A DNA stretch of 64,000 nucleotides, taken from Rhodococcus gordoniae (GTDB taxonomy: Bacteria > Actinomycetota > Actinomycetes > Mycobacteriales > Mycobacteriaceae). The DNA lies in contig NZ_LPZN01000017.1 in NCBI RefSeq assembly GCF_001646655.1, forward strand, positions 62,001 through 126,000. The letters run 5' to 3'. The notes under the pieces were generated by a model. The model saw only the letters and a list, made by a program, of their open reading frames with translations. It had not been told where the DNA came from and searched no databases. This document shows positions 63,899 through 64,000 of the stretch, piece by piece. Position 1 is the stretch's first letter, and each line of letters begins with the position of its first letter. The position numbers were made by a program, and so were the translations under genes.

Positions 63899-64000
63899 GT
63901 CGTGACCCCTGACGGTCGCCGAAGCAGTTCCTGCAGGAGAACGTCGACCTCGGGCCAATCACCGTAACCGGACGCCGGATTGAGGTGTCCGACCTCGCCG
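63895..64000 (-). CDS. RBBP9/YdeN-family alpha/beta hydrolase, C-terminal part (runs off the window)
   Basis: Only the last 34 codons are visible: GEVGHLNPASGYGDWPEVDV, then [14 protein letters not shown] and the stop. The GHLNPASGYGDWPE segment carries the catalytic His of RBBP9/YdeN serine hydrolases. The stop overlaps the ATG of CoA-transferase subunit A. The 5' end lies beyond base 64000. Confidence 0.7.
   Translation of the reverse strand, partial: GEVGHLNPASGYGDWPEVDVLLQELLRRPSGVTT

Overview
The window is GC-rich actinobacterial DNA. Its gene content fits Rhodococcus or a close relative in the Mycobacteriales: an NDMA-type alcohol dehydrogenase, a self-sufficient CYP102-like P450, Kdp, an AcoR-like activator without sigma-54 contacts, and many CoA-dependent catabolic genes. 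ParA/ParB, a wHTH Rep-like protein, a large array of one palindrome, and a polymerase-like/terminal-protein-like gene pair show that at least the right half belongs to a large plasmid. The scattered gene remnants (SDR, response regulator, cyclase, amidohydrolase, RES toxin and antitoxin, thiolase) indicate an accessory replicon undergoing rearrangement. No rRNA, tRNA, CRISPR array or transposase was recognised.

Layout. 1-2960: C-terminal part of a P450-reductase fusion. 3270-11139: complete potassium-uptake operon (micro-ORF, kdpF, A, B, C, D, E). 11665-17385: AhpD-like protein, AcoR-like regulator, aldehyde dehydrogenase and NDMA-dependent alcohol dehydrogenase. The last two are preceded by a dyad that also lies upstream of the regulator. 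17386-22483: SDR remnant, MFS transporter, GntR regulator and Baeyer-Villiger-type monooxygenase. 22778-28390: copper-resistance operon on the minus strand, with a response-regulator remnant upstream. 28920-29948: YhcG/DUF1016-type nuclease.

30291-46392 is a catabolic island around a GntR regulator. A minus-strand operon encodes a MaoC hydratase, CoA-transferase, MmgE/PrpD, acyl-CoA dehydrogenase and CoA-ester lyase. A plus-strand operon encodes HyuA, HyuB and an amidase. The two promoter regions share two motifs at nearly the same spacing. Beyond them lie a second MmgE/PrpD, a cyclase and an amidohydrolase that were both decapitated by one deletion, a second CoA-transferase and an MFS carrier. 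Taken together they suggest opening of a cyclic amide or imide, conversion to a branched dicarboxylate, CoA activation, hydration and C-C cleavage.

46393-50003 is largely gene-free and holds a decayed RES toxin/antitoxin pair. 50004-58203 is the plasmid maintenance block: a Rep-like protein, eleven copies of the palindrome GGTTTACCGCGGTAAACC, a small divergent HTH protein, parA, parB, a 604-residue protein with spaced family-B DNA polymerase palm motifs, and a Tpg-like HTH protein immediately downstream. 58315-64000: a minus-strand acid-activation and beta-oxidation cluster (CoA-transferase A/B, acyl-CoA ligase, YeiH exporter, acyl-CoA dehydrogenase, thiolase remnant), with the end of an alpha/beta hydrolase at the window edge.
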